Assembly (NCBI GenBank): GCA_947396885.1
Contig: OX377203.1
Span: forward strand, 29,515,253-29,579,252
Origin: Heligmosomoides polygyrus polygyrus
Taxonomy: Eukaryota > Nematoda > Chromadorea > Rhabditida > Heligmosomidae
Length of the DNA: 64,000 nucleotides
Direction: 5' to 3'
Positions 11,571 to 24,800 of the stretch are shown piece after piece (positions within the stretch are counted from its first letter, which is position 1; the number at the start of each line of letters is the position of its first letter). Both the position numbers and the translations under genes were made by a program. The notes below the pieces were generated by a model. It saw nothing but the letters and a program-made list of their open reading frames with translations. It searched no databases and was not told where the DNA came from.

Positions 11571-14187
11571 CTTCTTCTTTAGACCAGGGGTTCGTGGGAA
11601 ATGGGAGACTGTTCCAAGTGTCCCGAATTTCATTTTATCTTTTTTTCATTTTTGGACTAATAGGCTTTGTTTTTGTCTCCGGCACTAAGAACCCAGGGGC
11701 GATGTCACCTTGCAGGTCTGCCCTACACAACGTCTTGTGTTGTACGAAACAAAAATTTTACGAAACACTGGTGTGTTCTACAACTATAGTGATCTCCTAA
11801 GCAATTTCTTATGTAATTTGGCATTAATGGGCGTTCCTACTAAAGCGAATAACCGGTCAGTTCAAGGGGACCACCCCCCTGCTGCTTTGCGCGTTTTCAC
11901 TTAAATTTTTCATTTAAATATCGGGTAATTAGCTCCGAGATTGCACATTGTCGTGGAACACTCACTACACACGGTTTCTGTGCACTGGCGCAGAGTAGAG
12001 CACAAAACTGTGCAAGAGAAGGAACTCAGGGGTCTTGCTGATCTAATTTACAGTGTTTGAGATACCTTGCCGGTGTGCAGTGGGTACTAGGTATCGTCTA
12101 CATATATGTGGTAAAATTTTAAAGCCAATACAGCTCAATACGGGATCACTACGCAAGCCTGTGTAATATCTGCTGTTGTTACAGAAGCTGTTGTGGAACT
12201 TGTGAATCTCCGTCCTGGACGGAGAGTGATCTACCGTTTGTTATCAGCTATCTGCTATCCCCCTCCTTCCCGAAGTGGTTCTAGGTTGTCACTTTTTCTG
12301 TTACTTCCACCTTTCATTGGTACCACTACTTGTGTGAAGGGTGAGGATATTTATTATATGTAGAGTAACGCGGCTTATAAAAAATCCGACTACTTGGGAA
12401 GGATAGAAGATGCAGGAAATTCTTGGTGACTTCGAATGCTTCGAGATATAGCTGTTGAATAACGATTGATGAGCTGCGCCCCATAGCTTACTTTTCTGCA
12501 CATTGATCAATTCATCTCAATTGATTTTATCCAGAATTTAAGTAAGCTAATCATTTTAGTTTTTGGATCATTAAGGGAATCCCTTGCAACTTGTAGTCTC
12601 TATTGTAAAAGACACTGTATTGATTCAAAGGGGACAGACGCTAAAGAAGAACGCTGTATTGATTCAGGCGAGGAAAGAAGCATCTTTATTAGTATTCTGC
12701 AGAATGCTTTTGCTTTTGCCTAAATGTAGTGCTCACTTAAACGAGCAGTGTTCTCTCCGATTGCTGCATTTCATATGAGGGTTGTCGCTTACCTTTCTTC
12801 CTTTTTAATTATTCTCAGGTTCTTTCTTTGAACCCACAAGGAGCGTTTTCCTGTTCTCTTTCCTTCTATTTCTAGAAAGCTTTCCTTCGTTGAAAAAGCC
12901 CAAGTATCGTGGAAGTTGCGCTGAATCACGTAACGTTGGTGATGCGCAACAGACATATTTGCCAAATAGGCACGTCAAGTCTGCCTGGTTGGGAATTCCA
13001 TAGTGACGGTTTCAACCGTTTATAGAAGTCATTTTCTCTTGGAAATTGTTTTCACACGGTAACCTTCAAAACGTCTTCGTCTTAGTTTAGCATATTAATA
13101 GAGCTCTGTGAGTCCCTCGCCTTGCTATCTTCATCTGCTGCTTTTGCACCCACTTGGCTCTTTTTTCTCTACAGTTCGGATGGTAGATTGAAATACATTG
13201 ATGGATTTCGCTGTGTCTGAAATGATGACGGAGGCTTTATTTCGCTACAAATGTGTCTTCTCTGATCCGCGTCAGGTTTTGCCCTCGCCACCGTGACAAC
13301 ATTGTCCTCTCAGCATGTGATTCTAATTTACGACAGGCGCCTAGGTTGTTCGAACTTCCTTCCAGACTGTACGGTCTTCTTCTTGACATACTTACCGGGG
13401 TTGCTACGCGGTTATCTGGCTTTGTAAGCTGTAGCATTGTGGCATTAGCTGGGTCTTCGCTATTAGAGATTGTCCTCGGAACTTTAACCTCGCTTTAATC
13501 GCTTCTCACTGATATACGCGTTTTCCTGCTAGATGTTGCACGACAAAAGTTGTGTTGCAGCAGTAACACCGTGCCATTTCATCGCTACCAAATAACCGTG
13601 GTCTTTTTATACCCAAACTTACATATTCAGGGCATTGACTATAGCCTCGCGTAGGCAAACAAACGAAGTAATCAAAGCGCTGTACATATGTCCATTTTAA
13701 GAAGCAGCGACACTACTAACAATGTAAATGCAAATTTTCGCAAGCCACGGATTCCTTGGTAGTGTCCACGGCGATCAGCAAGCAGTAGGTTTCCTACAGA
13801 ATTTCAGTTTTTTTATGGATTCTACAGACGAGAGGTTTATTTGACTTGTGCTTCTGCAACCGGGACTTGACGTTGATCTTCTGCTGTGACGGTTCTCGAA
13901 TAGTCCAGCTGAAAATTCAATCAGATTGACAGACTGCTTATTGCCGCATCTGCTTGTGTTTCTAGCCAGGGAAGGGTCTACCGATGTCTGAACGACGAAA
14001 ATAAATACAACCGTGAGAATCTCCACCGTTAGTACAACAGAAGAATGTGTTTTGTTTTTGCCGAGTCCTTCAAACCACAGAGCTGGGGCCCTTAAAGTTT
14101 ACTAGGGGCAGCACCTTCCACACGCCACAACACATGCGGATCTCATGTAGAGGTAAGACAGCTGGAAAATCAGCTATGACAAGTATC

Positions 14188-14262
14188 TCGGTGGTTCAGT
14201 GGTAGCACATTGCTTCATAGCGGTGAAGTTAGGTGTTCTACTCTCGCACCTTACAGATCTTT
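14188..14262 (+). repeat. tRNA-like sequence (degenerate)
   Basis: TCTCGGTGGTTCAGTGGTAG resembles the 5' half of a glycine tRNA, and a poor B box follows about 40 nt later. The anticodon arm does not form a normal 7-nt loop, so this is more likely a tRNA relic than a gene. Confidence 0.35.
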
Positions 14263-14318
14263 TTGGGTTTTATGCTGTTCGTTGGTTTGGTTCGTATCAC
14301 TTTCTCAGCCTTTTTCAA

Positions 14319-14438
14319 GAATTCGGCTACATTGCACCACCGCATAACACGGCCTGTCGTAAATTTGGGTGTGTGGTGCACCACACACCCAAATTTACGA
14401 CAGGCCGTGTTATGCGGTGGTGCAATGTAGCCGAATTC
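14319..14438. mobile_element. Perfect 120-bp palindrome with 9-bp target duplication
   Basis: The two 60-bp arms are exactly complementary with no spacer (centre GGTG/CACC between 14378 and 14379; ends GAATTCGGCTAC...GTAGCCGAATTC). The identical nonamer CTTTTTCAA flanks it directly at 14310-14318 and 14439-14447. A 9-bp duplication points to insertion by a Mutator-like transposase, making this a very small, fully symmetric non-autonomous element. Confidence 0.85.
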
Positions 14439-16072
14439 CTTTTTCAAGCCGTATATTGTGCTAAAGGCTGCCAATGCAACCTCAATAACAGCTGTCCTTC
14501 AGTGTCTTCTCCGTAACATGACACTGTATTTCACTGTGAATACTCGACGCTTTACAAAATGATGCATGGATACACTGGCAGCTGCTGAGAGCTCGAAGCA
14601 CCGCTCGAAAGCACCGGTGAGCAAGTCGGGGATGAGCGTCCAATCAGCATAATCTGGTGTGTACGGTGCGGTCACATGCTGGAGAAAGGGCCACCGATTG
14701 TCGCACATGTCTAAAGTTCTCTTCTTGCTGTCGATGGATAGGTGACAAGGCACACTGATGGCGGTCTGTAGTTCTTGCTGGCCAAGCAGGTCAACTGCTC
14801 ACGGCTTACCGTTCCGCCGGTAAATTTGGAGTAAGCGATACATACGGCTGTTCGGCTGTAAGTCAGCGACTAGCTTGGGTTGAAAGAACCACCTGTGTGC
14901 CTAGTTGCATACTCATCGACAAGCATAACACCGTCAGTGTTGTGCCACAATCGGCGATCCTACCTTGACCATGTGTTCGCACCGCACTTGTCAGACGATG
15001 GTCGCTCGTCCTCGACTTATAGAGGCCGTGCCTATGCTCCACGATCCTTTCCGCTCGTGCAATACAAATGTCGCTTGTTGTGAAGCCTGGAGGACATCGG
15101 CAATCATGTGATTTTCACTTTTGAAAGGTTAACGCTGAGCAGCGGTCATGTGGACGGAAGGGAGGACAAACGGGGTCGTATACGTAATAGGAGCAGGGCG
15201 CTACTTTGGTCAGCTCTATTCATGCTCTATAGCTATCCCTATTCGTGGCTCGCATGCACGTGTCGGGTGTTGGCGGTGCGATCCCGTTGTAAATTTCAAA
15301 GGCCATAACTCTTTCCATTCATGGACCCAGAAAAAAATGAAACGCAAATTTCCACTCCTTGGAGGATTGAGATTCCGTACCCTTCAAATATTGTCGTTCT
15401 CACCGTTCAGGCATACGTCTCGACCCTGATAAATGAAGTTCGCTACAAAACCTTCTGTCTGTGGCTGTGGCATGACTACTTTCCAGGCATTATAATGTCA
15501 GCCGGTAAATACATATTGATCGGTTTCGCTTTCTGTTTTGGAGGAGAACGCCAGTTCGTTTTCGGTGTTGTCATCGAAGTCATGCTGCGATCTGAGCCTC
15601 ACTAGCCGTTTCAGAGCCATATTTGCGCACAGCTAAACACATCTAGAACATTATAGTTTTTTGAAAGATACTAGTTAGCAAACAAGGATTGTGGCCTATA
15701 CGCCAAGGAAAGTGCTGGGTGCTACATTTCATAAACATAGAACACCCTTGAATTGGGCTTTTTTGCTGAGAAAACTGGCGTTTGAAATGCCTCTCATAAT
15801 TCCATGGGAATCTTAGGAAAGTGCTTTCATGCGAAACTTTTTGTTAGAAACACGGTTGTTTGGAAGGATTTGTCTTCTTCGCCATTGTGTTTCCTTGTTG
15901 AACCAAGTGGTAGCTTCTGGAAAAGGAGTGAACAGACCACCACTATTTAACCGGTTTATTTTTGCTCAGTGCTTTCCCTTTTTATAAAATTATCGCTCAC
16001 TCAGACAACAGAATAACTGTACAACGAAGTCCAAGTATGCCCCAAATCGTTGTGGTTCAATGAACGATAAAA

Positions 16073-16540
16073 GGCCTGTTCATACTTCGGGACAAGAGCG
16101 ACACGTCGCCCGTGCAAAACGTGCAAATGGAACGCGCGCGGCTGAAAAGTGTTTATACTCGAGCGTCAGCGCTATCGCTCCAGTCACTGCTGTCGCCTGT
16201 TCATACTTCCGCGCGCTGCGCACGCGGCGCACGCTGCGCTTTCATCGCTCTTGTCGCTGCTGTCGCAAAGTATGAACAGGCCCATACTCGAGAGCCGGCG
16301 GTGCCGCTCTAGTCGCTCGAGTCGCTGCTGTTGCCTCTTCATACTTCCGTGCGCTGCCTCTTGTCGCTCCCGTCGCCCGTGCAAAACATGCAAATCGATC
16401 GCGCGCCGCCGAGAAGTGTTCATACTCGAGCGCCGGCGGTGTCGCTTTGGTCGCTCCAGTTGCTGCTGTCGCCTGTTCATACTTCTGCGCGCTGCGCTCT
16501 CGTCGCTCTTGTCGCTGCTGTCGAGAAGTATGAACAGGCC
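16073..16540. repeat. GC-rich foldback element with repeated GGCCTGTTCATACTTC ends
   Basis: Begins GGCCTGTTCATACTTC and ends with its exact complement GAAGTATGAACAGGCC. The same terminal motif recurs internally at about 16196, 16266 (inverted), 16333 and 16470, so the element looks like nested or dimerised units. The interior is rich in GTCGCTGCTGTCG-type repeats. The long serine/arginine-rich open frames across it are artefacts of the repeats. Confidence 0.65.
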
Positions 16541-17211
16541 CAAAGACTTGCATATATCATTCCCTCTCTATACTGCGCCACGCTTTGTACTTCTACTAGA
16601 TGTCGTAGAGCTGCGCATCTACTTCACGCTTTGCACTTCTGCTGGATATCGTGGGGCAACTTTATTGTGTATTTGCCCTGTACAATTACCTTCAAAGTGG
16701 ACGATGTACAAGTGTTTATCCCTCCTGAACTGGTACGAGCTCACCAACGCCGGAGTCGGATACTTATTGAGTTATCGTTGTAACACCTCCATTTTGGAAC
16801 CTTGAGGAACAAAATACTGAATCGCCCACCGCTTTGGCGCAAATCTGTCTAAGCCACATGCTGGCATTTGTCTTCATGAAAATACATAGAAGTACTATGC
16901 ATACGACATCATCAAGGAATCGATGGGGGAGTTATTTTCGATTGTCCAATTTTTCAAGGTGTTATCCTGCGGTCATTCTAAACTCTCATGCGCCAGACGT
17001 CAAAAATTGCGAGGTTTTCGAAGATTTAACTTGGAGATCTTCAGAACGCTTGAGAAAGAGTAGGCGCTGCAGAATCTTTAATTTCTCTCTAGTAAACAGA
17101 GTCGTGAACTTGTTGCATGATTCTTTATTGAGTTCTCATCTGGACTAGCAGAATTTCTATTACCAGAATACAAATCTATCAGAAGAGAACAGCGAGACTG
17201 TTCATGTCCCG

Positions 17212-17300
17212 TTTAGGCCTAGGCTCGGTGAATTGGCACCAGTCTCGGTCGGGAAAGATAAAGCACTGACCTGTCCAACAACTCATTGTGGCCAAATATC
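17212..17300 (+). repeat. SINE fragment
   Basis: GGTGAATTGGCACCAGTCT and the following AAAGCACTGACCTGTCC match the body of the tRNA-derived SINE family in the plus orientation. Head and tail are missing. Confidence 0.5.
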
Positions 17301-18830
17301 CCATTCAGATTGTCTCCATTGTGACTGCAGAGTACGTGGTGCATCACACAACGGTACCGATTAACGCCGTCGTTTATTTTTATAGAGGATATTGTGCTTC
17401 CACATACATTCATTACCTCCGAACTCCTTTCGTCAGCTACACTATGTTTGCCTTGCAAGCAACGTGTTTCATTCCGGCCCGCTGATCGTTTTTTCGCTTT
17501 TATAATAAGGTGTTGCTGTTCCTATCTTGTACCTACCTCTCGTGTCCGCTTCTCTTGAATTGGTGTGGTTTGTTTGACTTGGTTTGTTCGCTCGTTTCGT
17601 AGTTCTTTTTACTTTCGACTCATATTCTTCATTATGAAGCGTGCTCAAGGGTTTTGTAGTGAATTCCCATTGGTTGTTCCTCTTTCGATGGTTGAAGGAC
17701 GTTTCAGAATTTTCCCGAAACATTCTGCTCTTCTTTAGGAATTTAAGTACTAGGTATTGTAGGACACTCAATCTCTGATAAACGAAGTGTTCTCAAACAT
17801 CTTGAACACGCTCTTTTGACATCGGAAAGTTACCTTTCTTCCTGTTTGGTTAGCGTCACCGATTTGTTGCGGAAGTTACCACAAGATTTTGGCGCCCCGA
17901 TGCAAGCAGTGTTTAGTTTGCACAATATTTTGTAAAACGTGGCTTTGAGTGTTGTGGGTTTCCCAGCGCTAAGCGGTGACAGAACCTTCGTTGACTAATG
18001 CAAATTCCCCTAAGCCGTCGAGTGTAGAAGGCAGTAGACTGGTTCCATCGACGTTAGACTGTTGGCTCTTCTCGCCTTATACTCGTCGTAATCCATCTCC
18101 ATGTGATTTGATGCGCCCTGCAGTACGCTGGATCGTCTGAGACTAACCATCCAACCTTTCGTCCTTTCTTTTATTTCCCTAAATGTATCCGAGGTGTAAA
18201 TGCTATTGCTGTCCAAGTATAACTTGAGATAAGCGGAGATAGGTGATGCTTAAATCTTTATTCTCTGAATATGCGATGCTTAATCCCGTTAATAGTGGCA
18301 AACAATTGAACAGACGCGACCGGCGTTGACAAAAGCGTATACAGAACGCTAGTTGGTACAGTACAGGAGACAGCAATGCTACCAGAGGCACACATCTCCA
18401 ACTGAAGCTGAACAGATAGATCTACGCGGAAAGAAGAATCATGATCACCAAGACTTGTAATATTTACAGTATACGAGAGAGGAGAGTAATGAATCAAAGA
18501 GGGAAGGAACTGTGGATGAACTACTCGGTTAAATATGATTTTGTATGCGCTAACCATTTATGTCTAAACCACAATGCACTCGCAGTTCTTTCTTTGGCTC
18601 GTCCGCTGCTCTATGCTCTATATGGTTACATAAGCGAAATCAGTACAGGAAATATACAGCAGTTGGAAAGACGGGCGTACATGCTTCTCGTCAGCACATT
18701 AATCACCCTAGAGCACGACGCATTAGCGCTGTCTGGGCACGACGTGCACACCCAGATCGAAACCGGTTCAGCCAATGCAAGCTAGTATAGCTGCGGCCAT
18801 AGTAGAACGAGCTCCCAGCTGTTGGAGCTT

Positions 18831-21800
18831 CTACGTGAGTGGCTTAACAACCTTCTGAATCATGTTGTTCAACAGGTTCGACGAAGAGTTGGAACCATGA
18901 CTGGATGGTTCTTCGTGGTAGAAGCATATGTACGAGTCGCTCAGCAGTCTCGTCACCAGCGGATCCACATCACTGCCTTTGCCCAGCATCGCCTGAAACG
19001 AAGGCGGCTATGGATCCTTACGGAGTACTTGAGAAAGCTTTCTTAGCTTACCTTCATAGTACCCGCTTCATCGGCATCACGCAGTTTTTCCCATCCTGCC
19101 TGTGACAGCCACCACGACATCCGCTCACAGTCTTTCACCTGAAAGAGTTGGTTTTTAGTGGATTATAGTAAAGCAAAGCGACTGCTCAGAATAACTGGAC
19201 GTCTCCTAAGCGCTACTTCGCTCCCTTGAACACTTGCCATTGGGCGAAGGGAATCATCCAAGAGGAGTCGGTACTTGCTAGACTCGAGCAACAGGGAAAG
19301 TGACTTTTCAAAGAAAGTAAGGGCCTGGTTGCTCTCAAAAATGATATTCGCGCAAACTCGTCAGCATATCTAAGCAGCAGTCAAGCTTCCCCGCAAGTAG
19401 GGTGAGAGCCTCCTCTGGACTCAACGACTCTGCAATTCCCTGTCATCCTGAATTCTCTGATGAAACGCAGCGAAATCGGTAGAAACCAGCTCTAGGACGC
19501 ACACTGAGTCGACTTCCTGCTCGGTTCGCTTTCAGACTGACAAAGCGTTCCATTTCCCGCAGTCGGTGAATTGGGTGATAGACAGACTTCTCAGGGAAGG
19601 GAAATACAGATGGGAATAATTCTATCGGTTGGCCTCGCCTAAGTCAAATATGTGTTTAAAATGTTCGGAATATCGTGTAGGGATAGGATGCACGGCGCAT
19701 CTCAAGTAGGGATGACTCAGGTCGACCTTTATTCTCCAGTCTTGGGCCTCGAACAATATCATTTGCTAGTAAATCGAGATTTGCGTGAACTGTTGCCGTA
19801 TTTCGTCGCTATCGTTCTTCGCCCTATTTTCAAATTGCACACCACTACCCATTCCTGTTGAAAGATCCATGCTTTTAGCGATATGGATCCACAACAACAG
19901 CAACTGCAAGCACCTTTGGTGCAACAGCAGCCACCACAAGAACCGACGACGGTGAAGCAGATCTCAGCACCTCTCACTATTGCCGATTTTATGGATACAG
20001 ATGATGGCTACGAGATACCCACGATACAGGTATTTGAGCGCATCTTAAACGTGATGTTGAAGATGGGTACTAGGTCAATCCGTACTCGCTTGCAGAGCAA
20101 CAGAAAGAGCAACACGTTGCCATGCTGGGGAAATCAGCAAACGATGAATCTCAACGGCCTCGTCCTAGAGAATGTCAAGGAAAGCTACTATTATAAGAAT
20201 CACCTCGTTGAAATCGACACAGCCCAACAGCTGCTTGACGAGGTCTTCTACAAGGTGAGCTGCCGAATAGCCTCCCACCCAATTCATATCCATTTGTCTG
20301 CTGCTTAGGTTAAACATCTCGAGCCATGGGAAAAAGGAACGCGAAAAGTCCAGGGAATGACTGGAATGTGTGGCGGGGTACGTCTTGTCTCGCAGTTTTT
20401 TCTCAAGATACTGTACAAAGGAGGCGTTTTTAGGTGCGAGGTGTCGGTGCCGGAGGTGTGGTTAGTTCTGCGTTTTGTCTATTGTATAGATTTTTCAAGG
20501 TTCGCCTAACAAGGTAAGCAATGAGCCGACTTCTCCATCCAGTTGGAGATATTGATCAATGCTGTCTTGCAGGAAACAATTGATATCAATGATAAACAGT
20601 CGGGTATCGCCTTATATTCGAGGACTAGGCTTTATGTACATCCGCTACACTCAGCCGCCGGCGGATCTGTGGGAGTGGTTCGAGCCGTACTTGGTAAGGT
20701 GGTATTCTTCACTCTGGAATGCAGAACTTCCTATGTTTGAAGTTATCGCTTGATATCAGGACGATGAAGAGGAGATCGATCCGAGATCAGGAGGAGGTGA
20801 CATCATGACCTTTGGACAGGTCGTTCGGGTAATGCTCACCAAGCTTGACTGGTATGGCACTCTATTCCCACGTATTCCAGTTCCCATCCAGGTAAACTTC
20901 ACCACTGCCTGGGCATGAACTCCAGAGGACTGAAGTTTTTATTTAGAAAGACATTGATGAGAAGTTTGCGGAACGCAAGCGACAGATGCTATTCGGAGAG
21001 GGGCGGCTTGACGCACGGCACAGTCGAGAGCGCGACGATGATCGGTGAGTGAAAAGGCACGTGCTTTTCTCTTCATTTCCGCCGAGTCCTTCCACAAGGA
21101 ACTATCGCTTGAATTCAGGTCATCCTATCGTCGATCGCGCTCGCGTGACCGCAAACGAGCAGCCAGCGTGGAACGAAAGCAGGAGGAGAAACGTCCCCGA
21201 CCCTCGAGATGCGGACACCACCTTCGACATCACCACTGCACAAAACATCGAAAGAGGTGTCCAGATAAGGCGAAACGGTGGGTGACGATGGCTTGAGAGG
21301 TTTCGCTTCCGAGCCTTAAGCTTAGCCTCTACAGGGCACGAGAGGAACAAGCGACCGAGAATGCTAACAAGGATACAAAGGACGCTGCCGCGAAGGAAAG
21401 CGAGAGCGCAAAGGAATAGAAGTAGAGTATTGTTGTACACAAGTAGCAAATTGCCGCTGTTGTTGATATTGTGATTGACAAGCACGGCGCTTGGCGCACG
21501 ATGACACCTTGCCGTGCAGTTTGGTTGTAATTTTGAGGAATAAATCGCATTCTGTCCGGCGCATCTGTTGTCATTTCACAAACATCTTAATCTCTGCATC
21601 TACATATGGCAACAAATTACGCAATTTTCCTAGGAGATCGAGAGTTGTTTAGGATGTTCAAATGTCAAACACCTTCCGCGGCCAAGATTCAAAAATCGAC
21701 GCATGCACTCGTTCAATATACCACGTTGCTTATGGTTGATTAAGTTACATGCGGATAGAGGTGTACAATAAAGAAGCGCACAATATTCCCTAATCTTCAG

Positions 21801-24800
21801 TTTGATGGGCGGTTTCAATCACCCAGGGGCTAGATTCAGCAACCGCTTACCGTCCTCTAACGGCCAAACCCCTGATATAACATTTATCAGCATCGGTATT
21901 TGGCGGTATTTTCACCGTTAGAGGGCGGTAAGCGGCTGATGAATCTGGCCCCAGGGGTGTATGCAAGACTTCAGGCGACTATAACTTATATAACTGCTGG
22001 CAATCCGTTTAGGATCTGTGAAATCACTCATTCATTCTCAAATATTGGATACCAATCTGTATGGAACACACCTGTGGCACATTGAATCCATCACTCAATC
22101 CCTCGCGATCGGCCATTGAATCGAAGAACAACCAGCGACCGGAGAGCGAACGCACGAACGCTACGTAATGTGATGTTTCGATGCAGAGCACAGCTGACAG
22201 CACCTGCAACATGGCATGCTATATGGTAATATTTCAGCAGAAGTCAGACTACTGGTTGATAATTAATTTCAACAAAGGTCTACAAGATAGGCTGCATAGA
22301 CGTTTCTGACGATATGCGACAATGAGCGTTTCAAAGTCAAGAGGAAATAAGAAGCGCTGGTTCTTTGCCTGACATAAGCGCAGTATTTCTTTAGACAAAA
22401 CCGGATTCTAGAGTTTTTTTTGGGTTCCGACGGCTGACCCTATTCGATATTCGACAGCGCAGCGGGTCTGAACTCTGAACTATATTTAGAATAATCTCAT
22501 CGCTCACGAGCTATGAACAGTCAGTCACACCAAATGTCCTCTGTTCTTTTCCCAAATAAGATGGAGATGCACTGATGGTCGGAAATTGATGTTTAGTTCA
22601 TTGAATGTCCTTGTAGCCGTGACAAAATTGCGGTCGGTTCTTAACCCACACCAGCTACAAGGATATTTAGAACATAACGAAAACCATAATGATCAAGCCA
22701 ACGTATGGGAAGCGAAAAAACTAACCATTCGATGAACAGCTGGCTTCTTCACAGGACGACCACTAGGGTAGAACAGACGGATTGCATGGTCCTGCTCTCC
22801 AGCGTTGTAGTGCACACGGGTGGCACACGGCACGCAGTAAGAGACCTAAATAGGAAGAGAATGAAAGGGATTTTTGAAATAAGAAATAGATCAGTTCGGA
22901 AAATAAAGACACAAGAATAGTGTCGAACCTAGCACATTCATAATACCATAAGCGGGATGAATATGTTAACGATCTAAGTAATCAATAGCAAACAAACAGC
23001 AAAGCCTACTGAGTTAGGAAAGGGGATTCTTCCAAAAAAGCGCACCAAAAGTCGAAATATATTCGAAAGCATTCCTAGTCAGAAGGTACTCCCAAATTTC
23101 TAGGCACAATTCTAAACTGTAAGGTAATAGAACGTTGAAGGTGATGCAGTTTTCGCAAGAAAGAAGTGAACAGCATTCCAACAAAGTTTCGCAAAGGAGT
23201 GATTCTCAATGCTCACCTCTGACAAGGTGACCCTTTTGCAAAGGAAGCATTCGGGACACATTCCTTCGGCCGGTTTGCCGCATCCATGACATGCTTGTAC
23301 AGCTGAAAATAGTTGCCTAACTCGGATAAACGTCAGATTCACATGAGTGTGGCAGTCTCACCGTTGTTCACGAGTCCTGTAATCTCGATTCGCTCCAACG
23401 GCAATATTTTGTCGAAGAGTTTCTGCTGTCCATACCGTGGCAACTAAAAGAGAATACATCTTGCAAGAACTTGTGTGAAAGGAGCAAAGGTTGAAGTCAC
23501 TCGACATGATCTTTTCCTTTTGGAACTGTTTTGAATGCACATTTGAACTAGACAGTGACGTGTTCGCAGATGAAAATGGCTTACATTGGCTGAGTATGAC
23601 GGGGAGAAACGGCAATTTTTACGCAGAGGGCACATGCCATTTTCTTCTATGTCTACGTATCAATTTGTAATGCAGGGTGTCTCAAAAAATGTATACACTG
23701 TTTGAAAGGTGATAACTTTGTTCATAGAAAAGGCTGAAGAATTTAGGGGCTCATATGAAAGCTTAAGAAAATAGAAATTTTCTGACATATGACGGGCATG
23801 GAATGCGCCATGCACTCTTCTGAAGTTTTCCATTTAACACTCCTTCTTTTAACGTTTTACGTCGTCCAGTAGCTGCAGTTATGCCAATTGACCTCTTCCA
23901 TACAGCTTAAATGTTGCTTCAATCGTCCACAGAATGCGTCTTGTAAAATGCTGCTCCTGCTCACACTTAAATCGTGCAATCAGTAAACTCGCAGTAACGT
24001 GTCTTTTACGAGGTTGCCTTGTTCAAAACGTTAAAAGAAGCACAGCACAGGTTAATGTGACCAAGTAGCAACAAGACCGTAACAAGCATTCAGCCCTTGC
24101 ACAACCATTCTAGTCTGGAATGCAAGGTTTCAGGCGAAGCACGGCGCAATCTGTGGAATGGCGGAAACGCGCCAGCAATCCCAGCCAATCAGAGCACAGA
24201 AAGCTCCTAAATCAACGCCCCTTTGGGTGGTACGCCCGTTCCATGCAGCCTGATTGGACTGTGTGCTTTCCCTCCTCATTAAGCGATATCAACGATTAGT
24301 ACCCCTTATTCTAGACAAATCCTAATTCATATGCGGCTCACAATAGGGACAATTTCTACTGCTGAAGTGACAAGCACAGTATACTGAGAGCGGAAATTTC
24401 TAGCGATTGCAAGATTTTTCGACAAGTTCTATTTTCGAACGAAAGACAACGTAATGGGAGTCACTGACACACACTTCGCTATGAAAAAAGCGGTATTGAG
24501 GCGGGCGGAAACCACTGATCCTTAAAAATGAAATTTTAAGGAGCAGTGATTGATCAGTGATCTTCTGTCGTTGAGAAAATCGAACACTCGTGGGGGTGCT
24601 GTTAAGTATGATGGTGGTAGAGCGACGTTGAATTGTCGACCATTTTTCTTCACGCTTAGAAGTGCAGCTTCCTTTGAGATGTTCCGCAAAAAGCACAGTG
24701 TCCCTGTTGGCTATGAAACTTAAAAAACCTTGGATCTATATTCAAGTCCCTGATACCTTTGAGGTCTTTCGATCATTTCCTCTGTTTCTCCCTCTGTGTT

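Larger units (their letters stand above)
9522..18830. other. Intergenic region between rps-22 and CYLD 3' end
   Basis: In these 9.3 kb I see no recognisable gene on either strand. The open frames are short and lack family motifs. What can be named are the foldback elements at 10870-11570 and 16073-16540, the perfect palindrome at 14319-14438, a tRNA-like stretch near 14190-14260 and a SINE fragment near 17210. The promoter of rps-22 should lie in the first part, on the minus strand. Confidence 0.6.

Noticed and set aside
13775..14026. Possible secreted peptide (hydrophobic start, later cysteines) on the minus strand
   Set aside because: The frame starts at GTG, contains a likely intron signal that would remove the cysteine-rich part, and has no ATG or second exon in support.
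14233..14516. Open frames on both strands with similar peptides
   Set aside because: The similarity is caused by the perfect palindrome, which encodes the same peptide in both directions.
16149..16805. Long open frame (218 codons) and overlapping frames rich in Ser/Arg/Cys
   Set aside because: It runs through the GC-rich foldback; the sequence is repeat-derived in all frames and has no splice or family support.
22024..22071. Read-through end of CYLD exon 15 (QYLRMNE and stop)
   Set aside because: It resembles the vertebrate sequence superficially, but splicing at 22072 to 19138 keeps phase and recovers the true conserved C-terminus.
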